This document shows, in pieces, positions 40,064 through 48,951 of a stretch of 64,000 nt of DNA. The translations under genes and the position numbers were made by a program. This DNA comes from Streptomyces candidus (lineage in GTDB: Bacteria; Actinomycetota; Actinomycetes; Streptomycetales; Streptomycetaceae). The stretch is taken from positions 434,001 through 498,000 of the forward strand of contig NZ_JACHEM010000001.1 of NCBI RefSeq assembly GCF_014207445.1, read 5' to 3'. Below the pieces are notes generated by a model. The model was not told where the DNA came from, did no database searches, and saw nothing but the letters and a program-made list of their open reading frames with translations. Positions within the stretch are counted from its first letter, which is position 1. The number at the start of each line of letters is the position of its first letter.

Positions 40064-40639
40064 TTACGAAACGTTGACCCCGAAGTCTAGAGCGATGCCT
40101 CGGAGGCCCGACGCATACCCCTGCCCCACAGCACGGAACTTCCATTCGCCGCCGTACCGGTAGACCTCGCCGAAGATCATCGCGGTCTCGCTGGAGGCGT
40201 CCTCACTGAGGTCGTAGCGGGCCAGCTCGTTGCCGTCCGCCTGGTTCACCACACGGATGAAGGCATTGCTGACCTGGCCGAACGTCTGCCCACGATTGTC
40301 CGCGTCATGAATCGAGACCGGAAAAATGATCTTGTCGACGGTCATCGGGACCTTGGAGAGATCGATGAGCAGCGACTCGTCGTCACCGTCGCCCTCGCCG
40401 GTCAGGTTGTCGCCCGTGTGCTCGACGGAGCCCTCCGGACTGGTGAGGTTGTTGTAGAAGATGAAGTACTCGTCGCCGAGCACCCGGCCGTCCTTGCACA
40501 GCAGTGCGCTGGCGTCCAGGTCGAAATCGGCCCCGGTGGTGGAACGTGCGTCCCAGCCGAGTCCGACGAGGATCCGGGTCAGGTTCGGAGCGGCCTTGGA
40601 GAGGGAGACATTGCCTCCCTTGGCGAGCGTGACGCCCAT
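40064..40639 (-). CDS. terD: TerD family calcium-binding stress protein (copy 2)
   Basis: 191 residues from ATG 40639. It shows the full TerD pattern: [60 protein letters not shown], the Ca2+-binding loop [18 protein letters not shown], then [20 protein letters not shown] and [20 protein letters not shown]. It is highly similar to the protein at 40751, so the two are tandem duplicates, separated by a perfect 15-bp hairpin. TerD binds Ca2+ and is linked to tellurite resistance, colicin/phage tolerance and, in Streptomyces, calcium homeostasis and development. Confidence 0.95.
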   Translation of the reverse strand: MGVTLAKGGNVSLSKAAPNLTRILVGLGWDARSTTGADFDLDASALLCKDGRVLGDEYFIFYNNLTSPEGSVEHTGDNLTGEGDGDDESLLIDLSKVPMTVDKIIFPVSIHDADNRGQTFGQVSNAFIRVVNQADGNELARYDLSEDASSETAMIFGEVYRYGGEWKFRAVGQGYASGLRGIALDFGVNVS

Positions 40640-40678
40640 GTTCTTTCTTCCTCCCCGCGGTGAAGCTGTGGATAGGCG

Positions 40679-40712
40679 CGTCCGGCGCCGCACGAACGTG
40701 CGGCGCCGGACG
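40679..40712 (-). terminator. Hairpin between tandem terD genes
   Basis: 15-bp perfect arms (40679-40693 and 40698-40712) with a GAAC loop. It probably ends or attenuates the transcript of the upstream terD, giving unequal expression of the pair. Confidence 0.8.
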
Positions 40713-40750
40713 GGTGGTGCGTGACTGGCTCGCAGGCGTGCCGCCCCGGC

Positions 40751-41326
40751 TCAGACGTTGACGCCGAAGTCCTGGGCGATGCCGCGCAGGCCCGAGGCGT
40801 AGCCCTGGCCGATGGCGCGGAACTTCCACTCCGCACCGTTGCGGTAGAGCTCGCCGAAGACCATGGCGGTCTCGGTCGAGGCGTCCTCGCTGAGGTCGTA
40901 GCGGGCCAGCTCGTTGCCGTCCGCCTGGTTCACGACGCGGATGTACGCGTTGCGGACCTGGCCGAAGCTCTGCTGGCGGGACTCGGCCTCGTAGATCGAG
41001 ACCGGGAAGACGATCTTGGCGACATCGGCGGGTACGCCCGCCAGGTTCACCTTGATGACCTCGTCGTCTCCCTCGCCCTCACCGGTGAGGTTGTCACCGG
41101 TGTGCTCGACGGAGCCGTCGGGGCTCTTGAGGTTGTTGAAGAAGACGAAGTTCGAGTCGTTGGCGACCTTGCCGGCGTCGTTGGTGAGCAGCGCGCTGGC
41201 GTCGAGGTCGAAGTCGCCGCCGGTGGTGGTGCGCGCGTCCCAGCCCAGACCGACGATGACGGCCGTCAGGTTCGGCGCGGCCTTGGACAGCGAGACGTTT
41301 CCGCCCTTGCTGAGGCTGACTCCCAC
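40751..41326 (-). CDS. terD: TerD family calcium-binding stress protein (copy 1)
   Basis: 191 residues from ATG 41326. [60 protein letters not shown], the acidic loop [18 protein letters not shown] and [20 protein letters not shown] are all conserved. It is probably the counterpart of S. coelicolor SCO2368, for which a role in calcium homeostasis and in calcium control of a DosR-like regulon has been reported (from memory). A DosR-like palindrome lies 103 bp upstream of the start. The gene is first of the group terD, terD, DUF475 on the minus strand. Confidence 0.95.
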   Translation of the reverse strand: MGVSLSKGGNVSLSKAAPNLTAVIVGLGWDARTTTGGDFDLDASALLTNDAGKVANDSNFVFFNNLKSPDGSVEHTGDNLTGEGEGDDEVIKVNLAGVPADVAKIVFPVSIYEAESRQQSFGQVRNAYIRVVNQADGNELARYDLSEDASTETAMVFGELYRNGAEWKFRAIGQGYASGLRGIAQDFGVNV

Positions 41327-41428
41327 GAGTCCTCCAATGGTGTCGAGGGGCTCAGGGAGGCCCTGCCCCGTACTGCAGCTGGTATCGGATCAACGTGTCG
41401 ATCCTAGTGACCGGTTCCCTGATCCGGC

Positions 41429-41442
41429 AGGACTTAGGTCCC
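41429..41442. promoter_or_regulatory. DosR/DevR-like box upstream of terD
   Basis: On the minus strand GGGACCTAAGTCCT matches the DosR core GGGACTWWAGTCCC at 12 of 14 positions, and 15 of 20 with flanks. It is flanked by two direct copies of GGAACCGGT (minus strand), at 41450-41458 and 41411-41419. Confidence 0.5.
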
Positions 41443-41486
41443 GACTTACCGGTTCCGGGCGCAGCGGCGTGCGGACCGCCGCCGGG

Positions 41487-41969
41487 TCAGAGCGCGGCGA
41501 GGGCCCTGACGTACGCGTCGGGGTCACGGGCGTCGGGCAGGGCGTTGACGACCGCCCAGCGGACGACGCCGTCCTTGTCGATGACGAAGGTGCCGCGCAC
41601 CGCGCAGCCCTTGTCGGAGTCGAAGACGCCGTAGGCCCGTGCGACGTTGCCGTGCGGCCAGAAGTCGGACAGCAGCGGGTACTCCAGGTCCTCCTGCTCG
41701 GCGAAGACGCGCAGGGTGTGCATGGAGTCGCAGGAGACGGCGAGGAGCTGGACGTCCTCGTTGACGAAGGTCTGCGAGGCCTCGCGCAGGGCCCGCAGCT
41801 CGTCGGTGCAGACCCCGGTGAAGGCGAAGGGGTAGAAGACCAGCACCACGTGCCGCTCGCCCCGCAGGTCGGACAGGCGCACGGTGCGGCCGTGGTTGTC
41901 CTTGAGCGCGAAGTCCGGGGCGACGGAGCCCACCTCGGCAGCCGTGCCCGTTTCCGCCTCGATCGTCAT
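41487..41969 (-). CDS. AhpE-type peroxiredoxin
   Basis: 160 residues from ATG 41969. The thioredoxin-fold core contains LVFYPFAFTGVCTDELRALR, in which Cys54 is the peroxidatic cysteine within the usual Thr-x-x-Cys motif, followed by LLAVSCDSMHTLRVFAEQED, YPLLSDFWPHGNVARAYGVF and RGTFVIDKDGVVRWAVVNAL. This is the pattern of mycobacterial AhpE and related BCP-like enzymes, which reduce hydroperoxides in the cytosol. It lies downstream of DUF3052 and is separated from it by an intrinsic terminator, and upstream of the terD pair on the same strand. Confidence 0.93.
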   Translation of the reverse strand: MTIEAETGTAAEVGSVAPDFALKDNHGRTVRLSDLRGERHVVLVFYPFAFTGVCTDELRALREASQTFVNEDVQLLAVSCDSMHTLRVFAEQEDLEYPLLSDFWPHGNVARAYGVFDSDKGCAVRGTFVIDKDGVVRWAVVNALPDARDPDAYVRALAAL

Positions 41970-42019
41970 GCGTGCCGCCGCTTCCTCGCCGTGGGGACCG
42001 TTCGCAACGAGCCTACGCA

Positions 42020-42055
42020 AAGGGCCCCCGCCGGTCTGCGCCGGAGGGGGCCCTT
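42020..42055 (-). terminator. Intrinsic terminator after DUF3052 gene
   Basis: 15-bp arms (42020-42034, 42041-42055) with one mismatch, followed on the minus strand by TTT. Confidence 0.8.
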
Positions 42056-42084
42056 CGTAGCTGCTCATGAGGTCGTTCCGGCTG

Positions 42085-42525
42085 CTAGCGCTTGCCGGAC
42101 TTCGCCGCCTTCGGGGTGACCAGGCGGCTGCCCGTCCAGTCCTTGCCCGCGTTGATGCTCTTGGTCTGCGAGAGACCGGCGGTCTGTGCGGCTTCGTTGA
42201 TGTCGCTCGGTTCGACATAGCCGTCACGGCCGGTCTTGGGGGTCATCAGCCAGACGGTGCCACCGTCGTCGACGAGCTGCGTGGCATCCACCAACGCGTC
42301 CGTCAGGTCGCCGTCCTCGTCCCTGAACCACAGGACGACGGCGTCAGCCACGTCGTCGTAGTCCTCGTCGACGAGTTCGCCGCCGATGATCTCCTCGATG
42401 GCGTCGCGGAGCTCCTGATCGACATCGTCGTCGAAGCCGATCTCCTGGACCACCTGCTCGGGCTGGAAACCCAGCCTCGCGGCAGGGTTGGTCCGCTCCT
42501 CCGCGTGGTCCGCGGTCGCGCTCAC
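42085..42525 (-). CDS. DUF3052 family protein
   Basis: 146 residues from GTG 42525 (AGGAGG upstream). It matches DUF3052: PAARLGFQPEQVVQEIGFDD, DVDQELRDAIEEIIGGELVD, DVADAVVLWFRDEDGDLTDA, TVWLMTPKTGRDGYVEPSDI and AQTAGLSQTKSINAGKDWTG. The protein is very acidic in its first half and basic at its end. The family is conserved across actinobacteria, commonly next to the aceE gene as here, and its function is unknown; a role linked to fatty acid or pyruvate metabolism is suggested only by synteny. Confidence 0.93.
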   Translation of the reverse strand: MSATADHAEERTNPAARLGFQPEQVVQEIGFDDDVDQELRDAIEEIIGGELVDEDYDDVADAVVLWFRDEDGDLTDALVDATQLVDDGGTVWLMTPKTGRDGYVEPSDINEAAQTAGLSQTKSINAGKDWTGSRLVTPKAAKSGKR

Positions 42526-43031
42526 GGATTGCCTCCTGATCTTTTTTCGGGAAGTGCTTTTTCAGCGATGTGCCTGAGCCGCGCGCGTGCGCGGCATTGG
42601 CCGTAGTCCACACGGGCGGGACCGATCGCGCAAGTACCCGGCCGCCCGGACCGCCGAAACGGTGACGGATGGGGCACCCGCACCGCAACTCCTGACGGGC
42701 CCCCAGGCGGGCACAGTGATTCATCCCACACCATTACGTACGTTTCCTGATGTTTTGTGGCTTCAGTGCGCCAATCGGAGGCCAACGGTCTTACGAAACA
42801 CATGAACGGGTTGGGCGTAAGGTTGCGATTTGGCCGATGCCACCTGCACGGGCACCGGCCGGGGGTCGGCCCGCCCTGTGGTTACCCCACGGTAGAGATG
42901 ACGTTTACGTCCCCTGGGTACACGATGGACAGCGGCGCGACACCCAGACAGTGACAGCTCAGTGACCCCCACTGGCGCCTCCTCACTGGCACCCGCATGT
43001 GTGGTCATTTCCCTACGAGTGAAGGAACAGC
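42526..43031. other. 506-bp divergent regulatory region between DUF3052 and aceE
   Basis: No gene. T-rich tracts (CTTTTTTCGGG, GCTTTTTCAGC) lie just upstream of the DUF3052 start. The aceE side contains AT-richer blocks near 42725-42835 that are likely promoters. Both genes should be transcribed outward from here. I found no riboswitch-like or clear operator sequence. Confidence 0.5.
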
Positions 43032-45764
43032 GTGGCTTCCGGATCCGATCGCAACCCGATCATCATTGGCGGCCTGCCGAGCCAGGTCCCGGATTTCGAT
43101 CCCGAGGAGACCCAGGAATGGCTCGACTCGCTTGATGCGGCCGTCGACGAGCGGGGCCGCGAACGCGCCCGCTACCTGATGCTCCGACTGATCGAGCGCG
43201 CCCGCGAGAAGCGCGTGGCCGTGCCCGAGATGCGCAGCACGGACTACGTCAACACGATCGCGACCAAGGACGAGCCGTTCTTCCCGGGCGACGAGGAGAT
43301 CGAGCGCAAGGTCCTCAACGCGACCCGCTGGAACGCAGCCGTGATGGTCTCCCGGGCCCAGCGTCCCGGCATCGGCGTCGGCGGCCACATCGCCACCTTC
43401 GCCTCCTCCGCCTCGCTGTACGACGTGGGCTTCAACCACTTCTTCCGCGGCAAGGACGACGGCGACGGCGGCGACCAGATCTTCTTCCAGGGGCACGCCT
43501 CGCCGGGCATCTACGCCCGCGCGTTCCTGCTGGACCGGCTGACCGAGGCGCAGCTCGACGCGTTCCGCCAGGAGAAGTCGAAGTTCCCCGACGGTCTGTC
43601 CTCGTACCCGCACCCGCGGCTGATGCCGGACTTCTGGGAGTTCCCGACCGTCTCGATGGGACTGGGCCCCCTCGGCGCCATCTACCAGGCCCGGATGAAC
43701 CGGTACATGGAGGCGCGCGGCATCGCCGACACCTCCAAGTCGCACGTGTGGGCGTACCTGGGCGACGGCGAGATGGACGAGCCCGAGTCGCTCGGCCAGC
43801 TGTCCATCGCCGCGCGCGAGGGTCTGGACAACCTGACCTTCGTCGTCAACTGCAACCTGCAGCGCCTCGACGGCCCGGTACGCGGCAACGGCAAGGTCAT
43901 CCAGGAGCTGGAGTCGCAGTTCCGCGGCGCCGGCTGGAACGTCATCAAGCTGGTCTGGGACCGCTCCTGGGACCCGCTGCTCGCACAGGACCGCACCGGC
44001 ATCCTGGTCAACAAGCTCAACACGACCCCGGACGGCCAGTTCCAGACGTACGCCACCGAGACCGGCGCGTACATCCGCGAGCACTTCTTCGGTGGGGACC
44101 AGCGGCTGCGCGACATGGTCAAGGACATGTCGGACGAGCAGATCCTGCACCTGGGACGCGGCGGCCACGACCACAAGAAGGTGTACGCGGCGTACGCGGC
44201 GGCCAAGGCGCACAAGGGCCAGCCGACCGTGATCCTCGCGCAGACGGTCAAGGGCTGGACGCTGGGGCCGAACTTCGAGGGCCGCAACGCCACGCACCAG
44301 ATGAAGAAGCTGACCGCGGACGACCTCAAGCGCTTCCGCGACCGGCTGCACATCCCGATCGCCGACAAGGAGCTGGAGAGCGGCGCGCCGCCGTACTACC
44401 ACCCGGGCCGCGACTCGGAAGAGATCCAGTACATGCACGACCGCCGCAAGAGCCTGGGCGGTTACGTACCGAGCCGGGTGGTGCGCGCCAAGCCTCTGCC
44501 GCTGCCCGGGGAGAAGACGTACGCGGCCGCGAAGAAGGGTTCCGGCACGCAGTCGATCGCCACGACCATGGCGTTCGTGCGCGTCCTCAAGGACCTCATG
44601 CGGGACAAGGAGATCGGCAAGCGTTTCGTGCTGATCGCGCCCGACGAGTACCGCACCTTCGGCATGGACGCGTTCTTCCCGAGCGCGAAGATCTACAACC
44701 CGCTCGGCCAGCAGTACGAGTCCGTGGACCGCGAACTGCTGCTCGCCTACAAGGAGTCGCCGACCGGACAGATGCTGCACGACGGCATCTCCGAAGCGGG
44801 CTGCACGGCCTCGCTGATCGCCGCGGGTTCGGCGTACGCGACGCACGGCGAGCCGCTGATCCCGGTGTACGTCTTCTACTCGATGTTCGGTTTCCAGCGC
44901 ACCGGTGACCAGTTCTGGCAGATGGCCGACCAGCTCTCGCGCGGTTTCGTACTGGGTGCGACCGCCGGCCGTACGACGCTGACCGGTGAGGGCCTCCAGC
45001 ACGCGGACGGCCACTCGCAGCTGCTCGCGTCCACCAACCCGGGCTGCGTGTCCTACGACCCGGCCTTCGGGTACGAGATCGCGCACATCGTCCAGGACGG
45101 CCTGAAGCGGATGTACGGCGAGAACGCCGAGGACATCTTCTACTACCTGACCGTCTACAACGAGCCGATCCAGCACCCGGCCGAGCCCGAGAACGTGGAC
45201 GCCGAGGGCATCCTCAAGGGCATCTACCGGTACAGCACCGGCGAGAAGGGCGAGATCCCGGCGCAGCTCATGGCGTCCGGTGTCGCGGTGCCGTGGGCGG
45301 TCGAGGCGCAGCAGATCCTCGCCGACGAGTGGAACGTCAGGGCCGACATCTGGTCCGCGACGTCGTGGAACGAGCTGCGTCGCGACGCCGTGGAGTGCGA
45401 GGAGCACAACCTCCTGCACCCCGAGGAGGAGATCCGCGTGCCGTACGTGACGCGGAAGCTCGACGGCGCCGAGGGGCCGTTCGTGGCGGTCTCCGACTGG
45501 ATGCGCGCGGTTCCGGACCAGATCTCGCGCTGGGTGCCGGGTGCGTACACCTCGCTCGGTGCGGACGGCTTCGGTTTCGCCGACACGCGTGGCGCGGCCC
45601 GTCGCTTTTTCCACATCGACGCCCAGTCGATCGTGCTGGCGACGCTCTCCGAGCTGGCCAAGCAGGGGAAGATCGACCGTTCCGCGTTGAAGCAGGCGGT
45701 GGACCGCTACCGGCTGCTCGACGTGACGGCGGCCGACCCGGGTGCGGCCGGCGGCGACGCGTAA
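43032..45764 (+). CDS. aceE: Pyruvate dehydrogenase E1 component, homodimeric type
   Basis: 910 residues from GTG 43032. It is full length for AceE (about 890-920). The thiamine diphosphate motif reads [20 protein letters not shown] to [11 protein letters not shown]. Other family hallmarks are [70 protein letters not shown] and [20 protein letters not shown]. It decarboxylates pyruvate and transfers the acetyl group to the lipoyl domain of E2, feeding the citric acid cycle. In actinobacteria E1p works in a mixed PDH/ODH complex with a separately encoded E2. It is monocistronic, followed by a GC-rich terminator. Confidence 0.98.
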   Translation: MASGSDRNPIIIGGLPSQVPDFDPEETQEWLDSLDAAVDERGRERARYLMLRLIERAREKRVAVPEMRSTDYVNTIATKDEPFFPGDEEIERKVLNATRWNAAVMVSRAQRPGIGVGGHIATFASSASLYDVGFNHFFRGKDDGDGGDQIFFQGHASPGIYARAFLLDRLTEAQLDAFRQEKSKFPDGLSSYPHPRLMPDFWEFPTVSMGLGPLGAIYQARMNRYMEARGIADTSKSHVWAYLGDGEMDEPESLGQLSIAAREGLDNLTFVVNCNLQRLDGPVRGNGKVIQELESQFRGAGWNVIKLVWDRSWDPLLAQDRTGILVNKLNTTPDGQFQTYATETGAYIREHFFGGDQRLRDMVKDMSDEQILHLGRGGHDHKKVYAAYAAAKAHKGQPTVILAQTVKGWTLGPNFEGRNATHQMKKLTADDLKRFRDRLHIPIADKELESGAPPYYHPGRDSEEIQYMHDRRKSLGGYVPSRVVRAKPLPLPGEKTYAAAKKGSGTQSIATTMAFVRVLKDLMRDKEIGKRFVLIAPDEYRTFGMDAFFPSAKIYNPLGQQYESVDRELLLAYKESPTGQMLHDGISEAGCTASLIAAGSAYATHGEPLIPVYVFYSMFGFQRTGDQFWQMADQLSRGFVLGATAGRTTLTGEGLQHADGHSQLLASTNPGCVSYDPAFGYEIAHIVQDGLKRMYGENAEDIFYYLTVYNEPIQHPAEPENVDAEGILKGIYRYSTGEKGEIPAQLMASGVAVPWAVEAQQILADEWNVRADIWSATSWNELRRDAVECEEHNLLHPEEEIRVPYVTRKLDGAEGPFVAVSDWMRAVPDQISRWVPGAYTSLGADGFGFADTRGAARRFFHIDAQSIVLATLSELAKQGKIDRSALKQAVDRYRLLDVTAADPGAAGGDA

Positions 45765-45780
45765 CCGCATGACGTGGTGA

Positions 45781-45821
45781 GCGGGGGCGGGGGGGCCCCC
45801 GGGGGCCCCCCCCGCCCCCGC
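45781..45821 (+). terminator. Terminator hairpin after aceE
   Basis: G-rich 15-bp arm 45781-45795 pairs with C-rich arm 45807-45821; the loop itself contains CCCCCGGGGG. Followed by GCGTTCTCT. Confidence 0.75.
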
Positions 45822-45842
45822 GCGTTCTCTACGATGCCGGGC

Positions 45843-46622
45843 ATGAAGCAGCAAACCGCTCAAGTCAGGTGGGAGCGGCGTACCCAGAACCCGCTGCTGG
45901 CCCTCGCCGTCGTCTTCGCCGTCGCGTACGCCGTGCCGATCGTGGCGCCGGACGCCCCCGCCGGGGTGCACCGGGCCTGCTCGGCGACGGAGTGGGTGGT
46001 GTGGGCGGTCTTCGCCGCGGACTACCTCGTACGGCTCGTGCTGGCCCCCGCGAAGTGGCTCTTCGTCCGCAGCCATCCGCTGGACCTGCTGGCCGTGCTG
46101 CTGCCGCTGGTCCGGCCGCTGCGGCTGCTGCGGCTGGTGTCGACACTGCTGCTGGCGGGGCACCGGGCGCGGATGGCCTCGCAGATCGGTCTGACAGCCC
46201 ATGTGGGCGGCGCGGTGGTCGGGCTGCTTATGTTCGGTTCGCTGGCGGTCCTGGAGGTCGAGCGGGACGCGCCGGAGGGGAACATCAAGACTCTGGGTGA
46301 CGCGGTCTGGTGGTCCTTCACCACGATGACCACGGTCGGGTACGGGGACCACTCCCCCACCACCGGTCTGGGGCGGGTCCTCGCGGTCGGGCTGATGCTG
46401 TCGGGGATCGCCCTGCTCGGCGTGGTGACCGCGAACATCGCCGCCTGGTTCATTTCCCGGTTCGAGCGGGACGACGCCCACGAGCGCCGTCAGACGGCGC
46501 TCCTCGAAGCGCTGACCCGGGAGGTCGGCGAGCTGCGGGCGGAGGTCGGACGGCTGCACGCCGGGGAACCGGCGGTTCCCCGGCAGGCTTCCGGATCCGG
46601 TGTCAGCTCTCCCACACCTTGA
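45843..46622 (+). CDS. Voltage-gated-type potassium channel
   Basis: 259 residues from ATG 45843 (ATG 45834 adds MPG). Six membrane segments fit a Kv-like channel: S1 (LLALAVVFAVAYAVPIV), S2-S3, a basic S4-like segment (PLVRPLRLLRLVSTLLLAGH, with Arg every third residue), S5 (VGGAVVGLLMFGSLAVLE), the pore helix and selectivity filter TTMTTVGYGDHSP, and S6 (VGLMLSGIALLGVVTANIAA). A C-terminal coiled-coil (HERRQTALLEALTREVGELR) probably supports tetramer assembly. It conducts K+ across the cytoplasmic membrane. Its end overlaps the I36-family gene by 20 bp on the opposite strand. Confidence 0.93.
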   Translation: MKQQTAQVRWERRTQNPLLALAVVFAVAYAVPIVAPDAPAGVHRACSATEWVVWAVFAADYLVRLVLAPAKWLFVRSHPLDLLAVLLPLVRPLRLLRLVSTLLLAGHRARMASQIGLTAHVGGAVVGLLMFGSLAVLEVERDAPEGNIKTLGDAVWWSFTTMTTVGYGDHSPTTGLGRVLAVGLMLSGIALLGVVTANIAAWFISRFERDDAHERRQTALLEALTREVGELRAEVGRLHAGEPAVPRQASGSGVSSPTP

Positions 46623-47019
46623 ACGCCCGCACCTTGTACGGGGACCGGGGCACCCAGCTGCCACTGCCCGGATAGGTGTCGAACTCGCCGGTCTCCGCGC
46701 ACTGGGCCGACTGGTAAGTGGTGACGGGGCGGCCGGTGCGGTTGGCGAGGGCCTGGGCGTCGGCGCCGGGCGGCAGCGGCACACAGGACTCGATCTCCGT
46801 GCCGGCCAGCTCGTGGGCGTACCGCTTGCCCTTGAAGTCGGGCTTGTGCCAGAGGCAGAACTCTCCGACGGCGCAGGCCCCGAGCTGGACGCCGGCGGGA
46901 GCGGGAGCCGCGGCGCCGGTCGCCGCCGGTTCTGCGGCCGTGGCGGGTTCGGCGGTCTGGGGCAGCAGCGCGGTGACCGCCAGGGTGGCGGCGAGCGCGG
47001 TCGTACGGATCGTGTTCAT
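46603..47019 (-). CDS. Secreted peptidase inhibitor family I36 protein
   Basis: 138 residues from ATG 47019 (GGGGGG upstream). A signal peptide (TALAATLAVTALLPQTAEPA, cleavage near TAA-EP) precedes the mature domain: CAVGEFCLWHKPDFKGKRYA, the crystallin-like beta-sandwich start of I36 inhibitors (typified by SMPI from Streptomyces), then CVPLPPG, QSAQCAETGEFDTYPGSGSW and YKVRAFKVWES. Four Cys residues (ACAVGEFC, SCVP, QCAE) suggest two disulphides. It would inhibit metalloproteases outside the cell or play a related structural role. Confidence 0.87.
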   Translation of the reverse strand: MNTIRTTALAATLAVTALLPQTAEPATAAEPAATGAAAPAPAGVQLGACAVGEFCLWHKPDFKGKRYAHELAGTEIESCVPLPPGADAQALANRTGRPVTTYQSAQCAETGEFDTYPGSGSWVPRSPYKVRAFKVWES

Positions 47020-47114
47020 GAGGTCCCCCCGAAAGCGCGTGGTTCGAATGCGCCCACGGTGACCTGCGGAAACGGGGGCGCGGAAGGGGCCCCGCCACGG
47101 ATCACCCGGATAGG

Positions 47115-47151
47115 CGACAGCCCCGCCGGAACCGCTCCGGCGGGGCTGTCG
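47115..47151 (-). terminator. Terminator hairpin after MFS exporter gene
   Basis: 16-bp perfect arms (47115-47130 and 47136-47151) with an ACCGC loop, 52 bp beyond the MFS stop on the minus strand. Confidence 0.85.
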
Positions 47152-47202
47152 GGGCGCGGAGTTGACGCCTCCGCAAGGGTGCGCACGGCGCAGTGCCGTA
47201 CC

Positions 47203-48813
47203 TCAGATGTGGACGCCGCCGCCGGCCGCGTCGGCGTTCGCGCCGCGCTTGGTGAAGAGGGCGACGAGGGCGGCGACCACGGCGACGCCTCCGGCGACGG
47301 TGAAGGCGAAGCCCATGCCCGACACGAACGTGTCATGGATGACGCCGGAGATCGCCTTGAAGCCTTCGGGCGTCATGCCCGGTGCCTTGGCCAGTTCCTG
47401 GGGGACCATGCCGAACTCGGCGGCCTGTTCCAGCTGTGGCGACGGCGGGGCCGGAATGCCGGCGTCCTTCCAGTTGCCCGCGAACTCGGCGTTGACGCGC
47501 GAGGACATCACCGCGCCGAGCACGGCCGTTCCCAGCGCGCCGCCGACCTGCATGCCCGCCTGCTGGAGGCCGCCGGCCACGCCGGACAGCTCCAGCGGCG
47601 CGTTGCCGACGATGACCTCGGTCGCGCCGACCATGACCGGCGCCAGGCCGAGTCCGAGCAGCCCGAACCACAGGGACATGGTCAGGGTGCCGGTGCCCGC
47701 GTCCAGCTGGGACATCCCGAACATGGCGGTGGCGGTGCACACCATGCCGCCGACCAGCGGTACCCGCGGCCCGAACTTGGTGATCATCAGGCCCGCGAGA
47801 GGCGATGAGATGATCATCATGCCGGTCAGCGGCAGCAGGTGCAGTCCGCTGTCGACCGGGCTGAGGCCGTGCACGCCCTGGAGGTAGAACGTCACGAAGA
47901 ACAGGCCGCCCATGAACGCGAACGCCATCAGCACCATGAGCACCACTCCGGCGGACAGCGGCACGGAGCGGAACATGGCCAGCGGGAGCAGCGGCTCCTT
48001 CGCCTTGGTCTCCCAGAACGCGAACAGGAGGAAGAGGACGACGGAACCGCCGACGCACAGCCAGGTGTTCACACCGCCCCAGCCCCAGGACTCGCCCGCC
48101 TTGATGAGTCCGTAGACGAGTGCGCCCATCGCGCCCGAGAGCAGCAGGATGCCGGGGATGTCGAAGGAGCGCGGGGCGTTCTCGGCACGGTGGTCGCGCA
48201 GGACGACCAGGCCGAAGACCAGGGCGATGATGCCGACGGGCACGTTGATGAAGAAGACGGACTGCCAGGAGACGTGCTCGACGAGCAGGCCGCCGACGAT
48301 CGGTCCGCCCGCGGTGGAGGCGCCGATGACCATGCCCCAGATGCCGATCGCCATGTTGAGCTTCTCGGCGGAGAACGTGGCGCGCAGCAGGCCGAGCGCG
48401 GCCGGCATGAGCAGTGCGCCGAACAGCCCTTGGAGCACGCGGAAGGCGATGACCAGGCCGATCTCCTGGGAGAAGCCGATCGCGGCGGAGGACACGGCGA
48501 AGCCCGCGATGCCTATCAGGAAGGTCTGCCGGTGGCCGAAGCGGTCGCCGAGCTTGCCCGCGGTGATGAGCGCGACGGCGAGCGCGAGCAGATAGCCGTT
48601 GGTGATCCACTGGACGTCGGCGAGGGTCGCCTGGAGGTCGTGCTGGATGGCGGGGTTGGCGATGGCGACGATCGTGCCGTCGAGGGCGACCATCATCACG
48701 CCGATCGCCACGGCGAAGAGCGTCAGCCACGGGTGGCCGCGAAGCCCCCCGGCCTTCTGCGGTACGGGGTCCGGGCCCGGCGGCACCTTGTCGAGCGTGG
48801 TCTGTGCAGTCAT
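47203..48813 (-). CDS. DHA2-family (14-TMS) MFS drug exporter
   Basis: 536 residues from ATG 48813. It has the features of DHA2 proton/drug antiporters: motif D1 MMVALDGTIVAIANPAIQHD, QWITNGYLLALAVALITAGK, motif A GKLGDRFGHRQTFLIG, motif C-like GASTAGGPIVGGLLVEHVSW and QSVFFINVPVGIIALVFG. Fourteen hydrophobic segments can be counted. It is divergent from the TetR regulator at 48952, and a 19-bp palindrome lies 12 bp upstream of this start. The pair is a classic repressor-controlled multidrug or antibiotic export module; the substrate is unknown. Confidence 0.95.
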   Translation of the reverse strand: MTAQTTLDKVPPGPDPVPQKAGGLRGHPWLTLFAVAIGVMMVALDGTIVAIANPAIQHDLQATLADVQWITNGYLLALAVALITAGKLGDRFGHRQTFLIGIAGFAVSSAAIGFSQEIGLVIAFRVLQGLFGALLMPAALGLLRATFSAEKLNMAIGIWGMVIGASTAGGPIVGGLLVEHVSWQSVFFINVPVGIIALVFGLVVLRDHRAENAPRSFDIPGILLLSGAMGALVYGLIKAGESWGWGGVNTWLCVGGSVVLFLLFAFWETKAKEPLLPLAMFRSVPLSAGVVLMVLMAFAFMGGLFFVTFYLQGVHGLSPVDSGLHLLPLTGMMIISSPLAGLMITKFGPRVPLVGGMVCTATAMFGMSQLDAGTGTLTMSLWFGLLGLGLAPVMVGATEVIVGNAPLELSGVAGGLQQAGMQVGGALGTAVLGAVMSSRVNAEFAGNWKDAGIPAPPSPQLEQAAEFGMVPQELAKAPGMTPEGFKAISGVIHDTFVSGMGFAFTVAGGVAVVAALVALFTKRGANADAAGGGVHI

Positions 48814-48824
48814 GTTTCCAGATT

Positions 48825-48843
48825 AGTGTCAGTGGCTGACACT
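48825..48843. promoter_or_regulatory. TetR-type operator between MFS and TetR genes
   Basis: AGTGTCAG-TGG-CTGACACT is a perfect 8-3-8 palindrome 12 bp upstream of the exporter start. Occupancy would block its promoter; it is probably the site of the divergent TetR protein. Confidence 0.75.
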
Positions 48844-48951
48844 TGACGAACCAATTCACAAGCCGGTAACTGTCACGTGGCTCACAGGTAGGCTGAGCGG
48901 GAAAAACCCCTGGCCGGACCAGGGAAACTCAGAGGAACAGGGCCCAGACGA

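Noticed and set aside
42754-42968. Short open frames of 65-80 codons in the aceE promoter region
   Set aside because: They overlap one another in several frames, lack ribosome sites and lie where promoters are expected.
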